The notes under the pieces are model-generated. The model did no database searches and was not told where the DNA came from. It saw nothing but the letters and a program-made list of their open reading frames with translations. Shown one piece after another: positions 8,032-16,445 of a DNA stretch of 64,000 bases. This stretch comes from Mesorhizobium sp. AR02 (GTDB lineage Bacteria; Pseudomonadota; Alphaproteobacteria; Rhizobiales; Rhizobiaceae), in assembly GCF_024746835.1 (NCBI RefSeq), contig NZ_CP080531.1:682001-746000 (forward strand), written 5' to 3'. The position numbers and the translations under genes are program-made. How positions within the stretch are numbered: position 1 is the first letter of the stretch; the number at the start of each line of letters is the position of its first letter.

Positions 8032-9153
8032 ATGGCGACAGGTTACGTTTTTCACGAACAGCTGATGTGGCATGACACCGGCTCCAGCGCCGACATGATG
8101 CCTCCCGGCCGTTTCGTGGAGCCCGGACGGCATCTGGAATCGCCGGGATCGAAGCGGCGGTTGAACAACCTGATCCAGGTCAGCGGCCTGTCGCGCCATC
8201 TGGTGCCGATTGTCGCCGAGCCGGTGACGGTCGAGGACCTGCTGCGGGTGCACACCCAGCGCCATGTCGACGACATCCGTACGCTCAGCGAACGCGGTTC
8301 CGGTTTCGCCGGGCCGCAGGCGCCGATCGGCCTCAACAGTTTCGACATCGCGCTGTTGTCCGCCGGCACCACCTATGCGGCGATGCGCGCGGTGCTGACC
8401 GGCCGCGTCGACAACGCCTATGCGCTGGCGCGCCCGCCAGGGCATCATGCCGAGCCCGACCAGGCAATGGGCAACTGCCTGTTCTCCAATATTGGTGTCT
8501 CCGTACGCCGGCTGCAGCACGAAGGCCTGCTCGGCCGCGCGGCGATAGTCGACTGGGACGTGCATCACGGCAACGGCACCGAGACGGTGTTTTATTCCGA
8601 CCCCTCGGTGCTGACCATTTCCCTGCACCAGGACAATCTCTACCCGACCGGGCGCGGCGCGCTGGCCGACAATGGCAAGGGCGAAGGCGAAGGCTACAAC
8701 ATCAACATCCCGCTGCCTGCCGGCAGCGGCACCGGCGCCTATGAAGCCACCTTCGACCGCGTCGTCGCCCCGGCTCTGCGCGCCTACAAGCCCGATCTTG
8801 TCATCGTCGCTTCCGGTTTCGACGCGTCGGGCTTCGACCCGCTCGGGCGCATGATGCTGAACAGCGAATGTTTCCGGCGTCTTGCCGCGCGCATGGTGGC
8901 GCTGGCCGCCGAGACGTCGAACGGGCGCCTGATGATGAGCCATGAGGGCGGCTATTCGGAAGGCTATGTGCCGTTCTGCGGCCATGCCGTCATCGAGACC
9001 TTGGCCAATCATCGCACCGAAGTGGTCGACCCGTTGTCGGACCATATCGACGAATGGGCCGGGCAGGATTTGCAGCCGCATCAGGCTCAAGTGATCGACG
9101 CCGCCGAAGCCCTGCTCGCCGGTCTGCGCCAACGCCTCGCCAATGCTGCCTGA
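8032..9153 (+). CDS. Class II histone-deacetylase-like amidohydrolase
   Basis: A 373-residue arginase/deacetylase-fold zinc enzyme. The whole active site is present: RPPGHHA (charge-relay His pair), DWDVHHGNGT (zinc Asp and His), GFDAS (zinc Asp) and HEGGYSE (transition-state Tyr). In bacteria such proteins are usually acetylpolyamine or other N-acyl-amine amidohydrolases. The ATG follows AGAGGAC at 9 bases, which is better placed than a TTG two codons earlier. It is followed immediately by a five-gene Liv-type transporter, which suggests that the transporter imports the acylated amine or that the enzyme acts on its catabolic product. Acetoin-utilisation AcuC-like function is a less likely alternative. 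Confidence 0.88.
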   Translation: MATGYVFHEQLMWHDTGSSADMMPPGRFVEPGRHLESPGSKRRLNNLIQVSGLSRHLVPIVAEPVTVEDLLRVHTQRHVDDIRTLSERGSGFAGPQAPIGLNSFDIALLSAGTTYAAMRAVLTGRVDNAYALARPPGHHAEPDQAMGNCLFSNIGVSVRRLQHEGLLGRAAIVDWDVHHGNGTETVFYSDPSVLTISLHQDNLYPTGRGALADNGKGEGEGYNINIPLPAGSGTGAYEATFDRVVAPALRAYKPDLVIVASGFDASGFDPLGRMMLNSECFRRLAARMVALAAETSNGRLMMSHEGGYSEGYVPFCGHAVIETLANHRTEVVDPLSDHIDEWAGQDLQPHQAQVIDAAEALLAGLRQRLANAA

Positions 9154-9157
9154 CGCG

Positions 9158-10015
9158 ATGGATTTTCTGATCACCACGCTCCTCAATGCGCTGACGCTGA
9201 TCAGCATCCTGATGCTGGTCGGGCTCGGGCTGGCGATCAGCTTCGGCCTGATGAACGTGACCAATCTGGCGCATGGCGAGTTTGTTACCGTCGGCGCCTT
9301 CGCGGTCTATTTCGTCCAGAGCATCGGCGGCTCGTTCTGGCTGGGGCTCGCCGCCGCGCCCATCGCCGGCGCGGTGGTCGGCTGTATCCTGGAATTCGCC
9401 ATCATCCGCCACCTCTATTCGCGGCCGGTCTCGACGGTGCTTGCCACGTGGGGTGTCAGCCTCATCCTGCAGCAAGGGCTGGAACTGACCTTCGGTCTTG
9501 GCGCCAAGCCGGTGACGCCACCGATCGAAGGCACGCTCGACCTGTTCTTCACCGTCTATCCGGCCTACCGGCTGATCCTGATCGCCATCGCCATGCTGAC
9601 CCTGCTCGGCGTCGTCCTGCTGATCAGCCGGACGTCGTTCGGGCTCGACATTCGCACCGTCATCCAGAACCGCGAGATGGCCGAGGGCGTCGGCATCAAC
9701 ACACGGCGTACCTACGCCATCGCCTTCACCTTCGGCGCAGCCATCGCCGGTCTCGCCGGCGGGCTGGTCGCGCCGCTGGCGATCGTGCTGCCGCAGATGG
9801 GGGTGAATTACCTCGCCAACGCCTTCTTCGTCGTTATTGTCGGCGGCGTCGGCTCGATCGGCGGCCTCGTCGCCGGCAGCGTCTTCGTCGGCGGGCTGAC
9901 CAGTGTGCTCAACTACCAGATCTCGCCATCTTTGGCGCAAGCGATCGTGCTGCTCGCGGCCATCGTCGCCGTGCGGCTGCGGCCCAACGGCCTGTTCAAT
10001 GGGGCATCGCGATGA
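9158..10015 (+). CDS. Branched-chain-amino-acid-type ABC transporter permease (LivH-like)
   Basis: A 285-residue inner-membrane permease with about eight hydrophobic segments. The family hallmark FGLMNVTNLAHGEFVTVGA lies in the first third, and IASRTSFGLDIRTV-like cytoplasmic loop residues are seen as ISRTSFGLDIRTVIQN. I use the ATG beginning MDFLITT, 4 bases after the deacetylase stop; an ATG 15 bases upstream inside that gene is an alternative. It forms the transport channel with the LivM-like protein that overlaps it by ATGA. Liv-type systems carry amino acids, amides or urea, and this operon's deacetylase suggests an amide or acylated amine. Confidence 0.9.
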   Translation: MDFLITTLLNALTLISILMLVGLGLAISFGLMNVTNLAHGEFVTVGAFAVYFVQSIGGSFWLGLAAAPIAGAVVGCILEFAIIRHLYSRPVSTVLATWGVSLILQQGLELTFGLGAKPVTPPIEGTLDLFFTVYPAYRLILIAIAMLTLLGVVLLISRTSFGLDIRTVIQNREMAEGVGINTRRTYAIAFTFGAAIAGLAGGLVAPLAIVLPQMGVNYLANAFFVVIVGGVGSIGGLVAGSVFVGGLTSVLNYQISPSLAQAIVLLAAIVAVRLRPNGLFNGASR

Positions 10016-10998
10016 TCGCCCGCGACCGCAACTGGCTGCTGATCTTCGCCGTCTGCGCCGCACTCGCCATCATCTATCCGCTTTTCGCCGACGGCTACCA
10101 GCTGACGGTGATCCGCGACGCGCTGATCTTCGGCCTGTTTGCCGCCAGCCTCGACTTCTTCTGGGGCCGCACCGGCATTCTGTGTTTCGGCCACGCCGCC
10201 TTCTTCGGCATCGGCGGCTACATCATGGCGCTGATCACGCTCAACGACGCCATCCCCTTCGGCAGCCTGTTCGGCATTATGGGCGCGGTCGCAGGGGCGG
10301 CCTTCGTCGCCGCCATCATCGGCTATTTCCTGTTTTTCGGCGGCATCCGTGGCAGCTACTTCACCATCGTCACGCTGGCGATGGGCGTCATCTGCCAGCA
10401 GGCGGCGGTGTCCTGGAGTTCGGTCACCGGCGGCGACAGCGGCCTGATCGGCATCCCGCCGATCGAGTTCGATGTCGGCGGCGCGCACGTCGATCTCAGC
10501 CAGGATCTGCCCTCCTACATTTTCGTCGCGGCCATCGCTGCGGTGGTGGTGCTGGCGCTGTGGTCGATCAGCCGTGGCCGCTGGGGCACGGTGCTGACCG
10601 CCATCCAGGACAATGAAGTCCGGGCCGCGGCCCTTGGCCACAACGCGCCGCTGCGGCTACTCGTCACCTTCGTCCTGTCGGCGGCCATCGCCGGTCTCGC
10701 CGGCGCCCTCTATGTCTGCATGGCCGGGCTGGTCGCGCCTGACCTCTCCGGACTGCTGCTGTCGACGGAAGTGATCGTCTGGGTGGCGGTCGGCGGGCGC
10801 GGCACGCTGCTCGGTCCGGTGCTGGGCGCCATCTTCATCCAGCGCGCGCAGCAGACGATCAGCAGCTTCAACCCGAGCCTGTGGCCGCTGCTGCTCGGCT
10901 GTGTCTTCGTCATCATCGTCTTCGTGCTGCCGGACGGCATCCTGTCGATCTACGCGCGGCTGAAGAGCCTGTTCAAAGGCCGGAGGCGCGCGCAATGA
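10012..10998 (+). CDS. Branched-chain-amino-acid-type ABC transporter permease (LivM-like)
   Basis: A 328-residue permease with about nine to ten membrane segments. It carries the LivM signature RTGILCFGHAAFFGIGGYIM and the conserved cytoplasmic loop GRWGTVLTAIQDNEVRAAAL (part shown). The start overlaps the LivH-like stop (ATGA), and its own stop overlaps the LivG-like start in the same way, so channel and ATPase subunits are translated in a chain. It is the second half of the heterodimeric channel. Confidence 0.9.
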   Translation: MIARDRNWLLIFAVCAALAIIYPLFADGYQLTVIRDALIFGLFAASLDFFWGRTGILCFGHAAFFGIGGYIMALITLNDAIPFGSLFGIMGAVAGAAFVAAIIGYFLFFGGIRGSYFTIVTLAMGVICQQAAVSWSSVTGGDSGLIGIPPIEFDVGGAHVDLSQDLPSYIFVAAIAAVVVLALWSISRGRWGTVLTAIQDNEVRAAALGHNAPLRLLVTFVLSAAIAGLAGALYVCMAGLVAPDLSGLLLSTEVIVWVAVGGRGTLLGPVLGAIFIQRAQQTISSFNPSLWPLLLGCVFVIIVFVLPDGILSIYARLKSLFKGRRRAQ

Positions 10999-11699
10999 GC
11001 TATGTTCTGCTGCAGGCCGAAAATGTCGGCATCCGCTTCGGCGGGCTGCAAGCGCTGGAAGGCTTGAACCTGACCGTGCGCGACAAAGAGCTCTGCTGCA
11101 TCATCGGGCCGAACGGCGCCGGCAAGAGCACCTTCCTCAACGTTTTGACCGGCACGCTTCGCCCGACCAGCGGCAGCGTGCGCTTCCTCGGCCATGACAT
11201 CGCCGGCCTGCCGCTGCACCGCATCGCCCGGCTCGGCATTGCCCGAAAATTCCAGATCCCATCGGTCTTTCCGAGCCTCTCGGTGGAAGACAATCTCAAG
11301 GTCGCACGATGGGGTGCGCCCTCGCCGGTCCGACCGGTTGGCGAACTGCTGGAGCTGGTCGCACTTGGTAACCGCGCGACCACGCTGGCCGGTGAACTCG
11401 CGCATGGCCAGAAGCAATGGCTGGAAATCGGCATGGCGCTGGCGATCGAGCCAAGGCTGCTGCTGCTCGACGAGCCGACCGCCGGCATGACGCCGCAGGA
11501 AACACTGGCGACCGCCGAGATGCTGCTGCGGCTCAAGGGCGAGTTCTCGATCGTCGCGGTCGAGCACGACATCCGCTTCGTGCGGGCGCTGAACTGCGAG
11601 ACGCTGGTGCTGCATCAGGGACGCCGGCTGCGCGGCGGTCCTTTCCACGACATCGAGACCGACGAAATGGTCCGCGATGTCTATCTGGGGAGGCGCTGA
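10995..11699 (+). CDS. ABC transporter ATP-binding protein (LivG-like)
   Basis: A 234-residue ATPase with Walker A GPNGAGKST, Walker B LLLLDEPTAG and switch His in AVEHDI. The signature is changed to LAHGQKQWLEIGMAL, a form common in the urea/amide branch of Liv ATPases (UrtD-like) rather than the usual LSYGxQRxLEI. It powers the LivH/LivM channel together with the adjacent LivF-like subunit. This signature hints at a urea- or amide-type substrate. Confidence 0.9.
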   Translation: MSYVLLQAENVGIRFGGLQALEGLNLTVRDKELCCIIGPNGAGKSTFLNVLTGTLRPTSGSVRFLGHDIAGLPLHRIARLGIARKFQIPSVFPSLSVEDNLKVARWGAPSPVRPVGELLELVALGNRATTLAGELAHGQKQWLEIGMALAIEPRLLLLDEPTAGMTPQETLATAEMLLRLKGEFSIVAVEHDIRFVRALNCETLVLHQGRRLRGGPFHDIETDEMVRDVYLGRR

Positions 11700-11701
11700 C
11701 C

Positions 11702-12403
11702 ATGCTGCGGACACTCGCGATCTCGGCCGGCTACGGCCTGCTCCCGGTGCTGAACGGTATCGACCTTAGCGTCGCACCGGGTGAAGTCGTCGGCCTGCTC
11801 GGCCGCAACGGCGCCGGCAAGACGACGCTGCTGCGCGTCATCGCCGGTGGCCTGAAGGCGAGCGGCGGCGCCGTGGTTCTCGGCGACCAGGACCTGACCA
11901 ACGCGCCGGCCTTCCGCCGGGCGCGGGCGGGCATCGCGCATGTGCCGCAGGGGCGCGGCATCTTCAACCAGCTGACCGTGCGGCAGAATCTGGAGGTCGG
12001 CACGCGTGCCTCCCGGGACCGTGGCGACGGCGGCATTCCTGACGACATCTTCGGCTATTTTCCGATCCTGCGCGAACGCGAGGCGCAGATCGCCGGTACG
12101 CTGTCCGGCGGCCAGCAGCAGATGCTGGCGATCGGCCGCGCGCTCTGCGGCCTGCCATCGGTGCTGCTGCTCGACGAGCCCTCCGAAGGCATCCAGCCGA
12201 ACATCGTGCAGTCGATCGCCGAACTGGTGCCGCGCATCGCCCGCGAGCGCGGCATCGCGATCGTCCTGGTGGAGCAGAATCTCGATCTCGTTCTCAAGGC
12301 GGCCGACCGCTGCCTGGTGATGGAGAAGGGCAGGATCGTGCACGAAGGCACGCCGGAGGCGTTCGCCGACGAGAGCCTGCTGAAGGACCTGTTGGCCCTA
12401 TAA
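11702..12403 (+). CDS. ABC transporter ATP-binding protein (LivF-like)
   Basis: A 233-residue ATPase: Walker A GRNGAGKTT, signature LSGGQQQMLAIGRAL, Walker B VLLLDEPSEGIQP and switch His replaced by Gln in LVEQNLDL, which is normal for LivF/UrtE. PSEGIQP is the motif of the urea/amide branch. The start is two bases after the LivG-like stop. Its last codons and stop (KDLLAL-stop) are duplicated in degenerate form just downstream. Confidence 0.9.
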   Translation: MLRTLAISAGYGLLPVLNGIDLSVAPGEVVGLLGRNGAGKTTLLRVIAGGLKASGGAVVLGDQDLTNAPAFRRARAGIAHVPQGRGIFNQLTVRQNLEVGTRASRDRGDGGIPDDIFGYFPILREREAQIAGTLSGGQQQMLAIGRALCGLPSVLLLDEPSEGIQPNIVQSIAELVPRIARERGIAIVLVEQNLDLVLKAADRCLVMEKGRIVHEGTPEAFADESLLKDLLAL

Positions 12404-12462
12404 GGCGCGCCTAAACGCGCCTGGACCTGTTGACTTTGTAAGGCGTGCATGGGGCGCGCCTG
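12385..12462 (+). repeat. Imperfect tandem duplication of the LivF 3' end
   Basis: Two adjacent copies of about 38-39 bases. The first, from 12385, starts GGACCTGTTG and includes the LivF TAA and a CGCGCCTGG tail; the second, from 12423, again starts GGACCTGTTG, contains an in-phase TAA (encoding DLLTL-stop instead of DLLAL-stop) and ends GCGCGCCTGG. It looks like a short slippage duplication that has since diverged. Confidence 0.7.
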
Positions 12463-12482
12463 GACTGGAAGGGAACATAACA

Positions 12483-13652
12483 ATGATAAGCAGAAGAACT
12501 ATCCTGAAATCCGGCGGCGCTGCCGCTGCCTTCGCCATTGTCGGCGCGCCGTCGATCCTGCGCGCCGCCGACACCGTCAAGGTCGGCCTGTCGATCCCGA
12601 TCACCGGGTTGCAGGCGATCCTCGGCGAGACGCTGCTCAATTGCTACAAGCTCGCCGCCGCCGAACTCAACGCCGCCAACGGCATTGGCGGCCGCCAGGT
12701 CGAACTGTTCATCGAGGACAACCAGACCACGACCAAGGGCGCCATCGACAAGGCGCGCAAGCTCATCAATGAAGACAAGGTCGACGTGGTCATGGGCACG
12801 ATCATTTCGCCCGAGCGCAGCGCCACGCTGTCGGTGACCTCGAAGGCCAAGAAGCTGTTCTTCTACCCGACCAATTTCGAGGGCGGCGAATGCAACCGCT
12901 ACTTCGTCGCCACCGGCCCGATCCCGATGCAGCAGGTCGACCCGATGATGCCATGGGTGGCCGAGAACCTCGGTAAGACGATCTATGTCATGGCTTCGGA
13001 CTATGCCTGGCCGCAGAAGATGACCGAGGCGATCACGGCGGCCTATGAGAAGGCCGGCGGCAAGATCATCGGCGCCGACTACTATCCGTTCGGCACCACT
13101 GATTTCGGCCCGGCCTTCCAGAAGATCAAGTCATTGAAGCCCGATGTCGTGTGGTCGATGGTGGTCGGCAACGACGCCGTCACCCAGCTCAAGCAGTATC
13201 GCTCTTTCGATATCAAGCAGCCGCTGATCGCACCGCTCGACGAGGTCTTCAACAAGGACGCGCTGCCGCCCGGCGTCGCCGCCGGCACCTATGCGCCGCA
13301 GCCCTACTGGATGGCGCTCGACAATCCGGTCAACAAGAAGTTCATCTCGAGCTTCCGCGAGAAATTCGGCCAGGAAAAGATGGTCAACGGCATCGGCGAA
13401 GCCGGCTATAACGGCCTGCATCTCTATGCGTTGGCCGCCGAGAAGGCCGGATCGCTGAAGGACGACGATGTGCTCAAGGCGCTGCCGACGATCGAGTTCG
13501 ACGCGCCGCAAGGCAAGATCCGCGTCGATGCCAGCAACAACCACACGCTGTGCCATTCCTATGTCGGCAAGGCGGCGGCCGATGGCATCAGCTATGAGAT
13601 CGTCAAGGATTTCGGCACCATCGCGCCGGTCACGCCTTACTGCAAGGTGTAG
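12483..13652 (+). CDS. Periplasmic substrate-binding protein of the Liv-type transporter
   Basis: A 389-residue binding protein of the Peripla_BP_6 type. The N-terminus MISRRTILKSGGAAAAFAIV has a twin-arginine (SRRTILK) Tat-like signal, with cleavage expected after SILRAA. The mature part begins VKVGLSIPITGLQAILGETL, the family's first strand and ligand loop. The ribosome site is GGAAGGGA. Placed last in the operon, it delivers ligand to the Liv channel. It resembles urea/amide binding proteins (UrtA/FmdD branch) more than leucine-binding LivJ, judged from the operon's ATPases; the ligand is unproven. Confidence 0.88.
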   Translation: MISRRTILKSGGAAAAFAIVGAPSILRAADTVKVGLSIPITGLQAILGETLLNCYKLAAAELNAANGIGGRQVELFIEDNQTTTKGAIDKARKLINEDKVDVVMGTIISPERSATLSVTSKAKKLFFYPTNFEGGECNRYFVATGPIPMQQVDPMMPWVAENLGKTIYVMASDYAWPQKMTEAITAAYEKAGGKIIGADYYPFGTTDFGPAFQKIKSLKPDVVWSMVVGNDAVTQLKQYRSFDIKQPLIAPLDEVFNKDALPPGVAAGTYAPQPYWMALDNPVNKKFISSFREKFGQEKMVNGIGEAGYNGLHLYALAAEKAGSLKDDDVLKALPTIEFDAPQGKIRVDASNNHTLCHSYVGKAAADGISYEIVKDFGTIAPVTPYCKV

Positions 13653-13669
13653 GACCTTACACCCAAGCG

Positions 13670-13703
13670 ATCCTGACGGCGGCGTTGCCGCTGCCGTCAG
13701 GAT
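13670..13703. terminator. Bidirectional terminator hairpin between convergent genes
   Basis: ATCCTGACGGC and GCCGTCAGGAT form a perfect 11 bp stem, with an inner GGC/GCC pairing in the 12-base loop. It lies between the binding-protein gene and the convergent ThDP enzyme gene, whose last codons form part of the right arm. No strong U-tract. Confidence 0.65.
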
Positions 13704-15343
13704 GTCTGCGGCGCCGGCAGCCGCTCACGCAATTCGTCGACGAGCACCCTGGTGTTTTCGGAGTAGTCGATGGGCACGACGACGAGATGCACGCCGCCAC
13801 CGGTGAAGGCCTGTTCCAGCGCCGGCCGCAAGTCGGCGATCGCATCAACCCTCGTCCCTTTGGCACCGTAGGCCTCGGCGTATTTGACGAAATCGGGATT
13901 GCCGAAGGTCATGCCGAAATCCGGAAATTCGTCGACCGCCTGCTTCCAGCGGATCATGCCGTAGGCATGGTCTTCGAGCAGCAGCACGACGAAGTTGAGC
14001 TTGAGCCTGACGGCGGTTTCCAGTTCCTGGCTGTTCATCATGAAGCCGCCATCGCCGCAAATGGCCATGACACGACGCTGCGGATAGAGCAGTGCCGCCA
14101 TCATCGCCGACGGCAGGCCGGCGCCCATGGTGGCGAGCGCATTGTCGAGCAGCAACGTGTTTGCCATGCGCGTGCGATAGTTGCGCGCGAACCATATCTT
14201 GTACATGCCGTTGTCGAGGGCGAGGATACCGTCCGCCGGCATCACGGCGCGGACATCATGCACGATGCGCTGCGGCGTGAAGCGGTCCTCGGTGGCGCGC
14301 GCTGCGATCCGGCTCAAAATGCCTTCCCTGAGTGGCAGCAGAGCCTGCGCATTGGGAATCTTGCCCTCGATGCGGTCCGCCAGCAGCGCCAGCGAAGGGC
14401 CTAGGTCGCCGACGATCTCGGCCTGCGGGAAATAGACCTGCTCGACGTCAGCCGACTGGTAGCCGACATGGATGACCTTCGGTCCCTTGGCGCCCATAAT
14501 GAAGGGCGGTTTCTCGACCGTGTCGTGACCTATGGTGATGATCAGATCGGCCTGTTCTATCGCCTCGTGCACATAGTCGCGCTCCGAAAGGGCCGCCGTT
14601 CCCATGTAGAGCTCGGTGCCGCCGGGCACGGTGCCCTTGCCCATCTGCGTGGTGAAATAGGGAATTTGCGTGCGCAGCACGAACTGGGCGACATCGGGGG
14701 TGACGCGCGGCCGCGACGCCGCCGCGCCGAACATCAGCAGCGGGCGCCTGGCCTCCATGATCATGCGGGCGGCGCGATCGAGCGCGCCCGGGCTTGCGAG
14801 CGGCAGTTCGACCGGGTGCGTCGGCACCAGCGCCACCGGCTCGCACTCCGCCGCTGCAATGTCTTCCGGCAGTTCCAGATGCACAGGGCCGGGACGCTCT
14901 TCCTCGGCAACGCGGAACGCTTCGCGCACCAGCGAGGGGATCATCTTCGGCGAGACGATCTGGCGCGACAGCTTGGTCAGCGGCTTCATCGCCGCGACGA
15001 TGTCGACGATCTGGAAGCGCGCCTGCCGCGATGACAATATGCCCTTCTGGCCGGTGATCATGATCATCGGCATCGCGCCGAGCAGCGCATAGGCCGAACC
15101 GGTCGTCAGATTGAGCGCGCCGGGGCCAAGCGTGGTGATGCACACGCCTGCCTTGCCGGTGAGCCTGCCATAGGTGGCTGCCATGAAGGCGGCCGCCTGT
15201 TCGTGGCGGGTCAGGATCAGCTGGATCGACGAGCGCCGGATCGATTCGACGATGTCGAGATTTTCCTCGCCCGGAATGCCGAAAATCCGCTCGACCCCTT
15301 CGTTCTCGAGGGCCGCGACGAACATATCCGAACCTTTGGTCAT
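13697..15343 (-). CDS. Acetolactate synthase large-subunit-like thiamine diphosphate enzyme
   Basis: A 548-residue ThDP enzyme with the three usual domains. The catalytic Glu lies in TRHEQAAAFMAATYGRLTGK, the central domain is a Rossmann-like fold, and the ThDP motif is GDGGFMMNSQELETA followed by DHAYGMI. I chose the start beginning MTKGSDMF because it has AGGAG at 9 bases; an upstream ATG lacks one. There is no regulatory small subunit nearby, so it is probably a catabolic relative acting on pyruvate or another 2-oxo acid, not the biosynthetic IlvB. The LysR gene 97 bases upstream on the same strand may control it. Confidence 0.88.
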   Translation of the reverse strand: MTKGSDMFVAALENEGVERIFGIPGEENLDIVESIRRSSIQLILTRHEQAAAFMAATYGRLTGKAGVCITTLGPGALNLTTGSAYALLGAMPMIMITGQKGILSSRQARFQIVDIVAAMKPLTKLSRQIVSPKMIPSLVREAFRVAEEERPGPVHLELPEDIAAAECEPVALVPTHPVELPLASPGALDRAARMIMEARRPLLMFGAAASRPRVTPDVAQFVLRTQIPYFTTQMGKGTVPGGTELYMGTAALSERDYVHEAIEQADLIITIGHDTVEKPPFIMGAKGPKVIHVGYQSADVEQVYFPQAEIVGDLGPSLALLADRIEGKIPNAQALLPLREGILSRIAARATEDRFTPQRIVHDVRAVMPADGILALDNGMYKIWFARNYRTRMANTLLLDNALATMGAGLPSAMMAALLYPQRRVMAICGDGGFMMNSQELETAVRLKLNFVVLLLEDHAYGMIRWKQAVDEFPDFGMTFGNPDFVKYAEAYGAKGTRVDAIADLRPALEQAFTGGGVHLVVVPIDYSENTRVLVDELRERLPAPQTS

Positions 15344-15439
15344 GAACCGCCTCTCCTGCAATGCGTACATTCCGTCAGCCACCTTCATATGGCACTGGAA
15401 TGCGGCGCCTCAAAGAGCGCAAGCCTGCTCTGTTAGCGA

Positions 15440-16342
15440 TCAGCCCATCAATTTCGGCAAGGCGGCCGCCAGCGCGTCGACGGCGAGCCGCACCTTGAGC
15501 GGTAGATGCGGCGTCTGCAGCCAAAGGGCATGGCAGTCGTAGGGATAGCGCGGATGGTCCGGCAACAGTGCCGCCAGCGCACCGGCTCGAATGCGCTCGC
15601 GAACCAGCCACCAGGGTAGCCACGCCAGCCCCATGCCTTCGACCGCTGCGTCGGCGATGGCATCGAGATCGTCGAGCCGCAGCCGCCCCACCGGCATGAT
15701 CTCCTGTACGGGCTCTCCCTCGCGCATGAACAACCATGGCTGAACGATCTGCCCGAGCCGGCGATAGACAATCGCTTGATGGTTGGCGAGGTCCTCGATC
15801 CGCAGTGGCTCACCATGGTGCTGGAGATAGGAAGGTGCCGCGCAGACGACCATGCCCTGGCGCGCAACGCGGCGCGCGATCACGCCGGCCTTGTCGTCCA
15901 GATCACCGGTCCGGATGGCAAGGTCAAAGCCATCCTCGGCGAGATCGGCAAAGCGGTCGCTGAGCGACAGGTCGAGTTCCAGCATTGGGTATTGCCGCGC
16001 CAGTTGCAGCAGCACGGGGGTGACGCAGTGGCGGCCGAAATGCGCCGGCATGGTGACGCGCAGTTTCCCACGCGGTTCGGAAAGCTGATCGGCGGCGAGC
16101 GCATCGGCGGCTTCAGCCTCGGCCAGCACGACCCGGCAGCGTTCATAATAGGCGCGGCCGAAATCGGTCAGGCTCTGGCGGCGCGTGGTGCGGTTGATGA
16201 GGCGCACGCCGAGCCGCTCCTCGAGAAAGCGCACATGTTTTCCAACCATCGGTCCGGATAGGTCGAGCGCGATGGCCGCGGCCGCGAACGAGCCCAGGTC
16301 GACCGCCCTGACGAACACCGCCATGCTCTCGAGCCGGTCCAT
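15440..16342 (-). CDS. LysR family transcriptional regulator
   Basis: A 300-residue LysR protein. The N-terminal winged helix (MDRLESMAVFVRAVDLGSFA, then GKHVRFLEERLGVRLINRTT) is of the CrgA/DmlR-type subgroup, and a LysR_substrate domain follows from about residue 90. It is divergent from the quinone-oxidoreductase gene across a 103-base region that holds paired TTTATCT elements, so it probably regulates that gene and itself. The ThDP enzyme gene lies downstream on the same strand. The effector is unknown; CrgA/DmlR-like regulators next to oxidoreductases often sense the enzyme's electrophilic substrate. Confidence 0.92.
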   Translation of the reverse strand: MDRLESMAVFVRAVDLGSFAAAAIALDLSGPMVGKHVRFLEERLGVRLINRTTRRQSLTDFGRAYYERCRVVLAEAEAADALAADQLSEPRGKLRVTMPAHFGRHCVTPVLLQLARQYPMLELDLSLSDRFADLAEDGFDLAIRTGDLDDKAGVIARRVARQGMVVCAAPSYLQHHGEPLRIEDLANHQAIVYRRLGQIVQPWLFMREGEPVQEIMPVGRLRLDDLDAIADAAVEGMGLAWLPWWLVRERIRAGALAALLPDHPRYPYDCHALWLQTPHLPLKVRLAVDALAAALPKLMG

Positions 16343-16367
16343 ATTCGGAACTCCTGGTTTCTACTGC

Positions 16368-16397
16368 TTTATCTGAACAGCCATTTATCTCTGATAA
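16368..16397. promoter_or_regulatory. Candidate LysR binding region
   Basis: TTTATCT occurs twice with 16 bases between starts, and the second copy is the left arm of the palindrome TTATC-TCT-GATAA. The site sits between the divergent LysR and oxidoreductase genes, where a LysR activator would be expected to bind. Not tested. Confidence 0.4.
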
Positions 16398-16445
16398 GCC
16401 TTGGCTGCATAGGTCATTCGGTTCAAATGATTTGGAGTATCCCGA

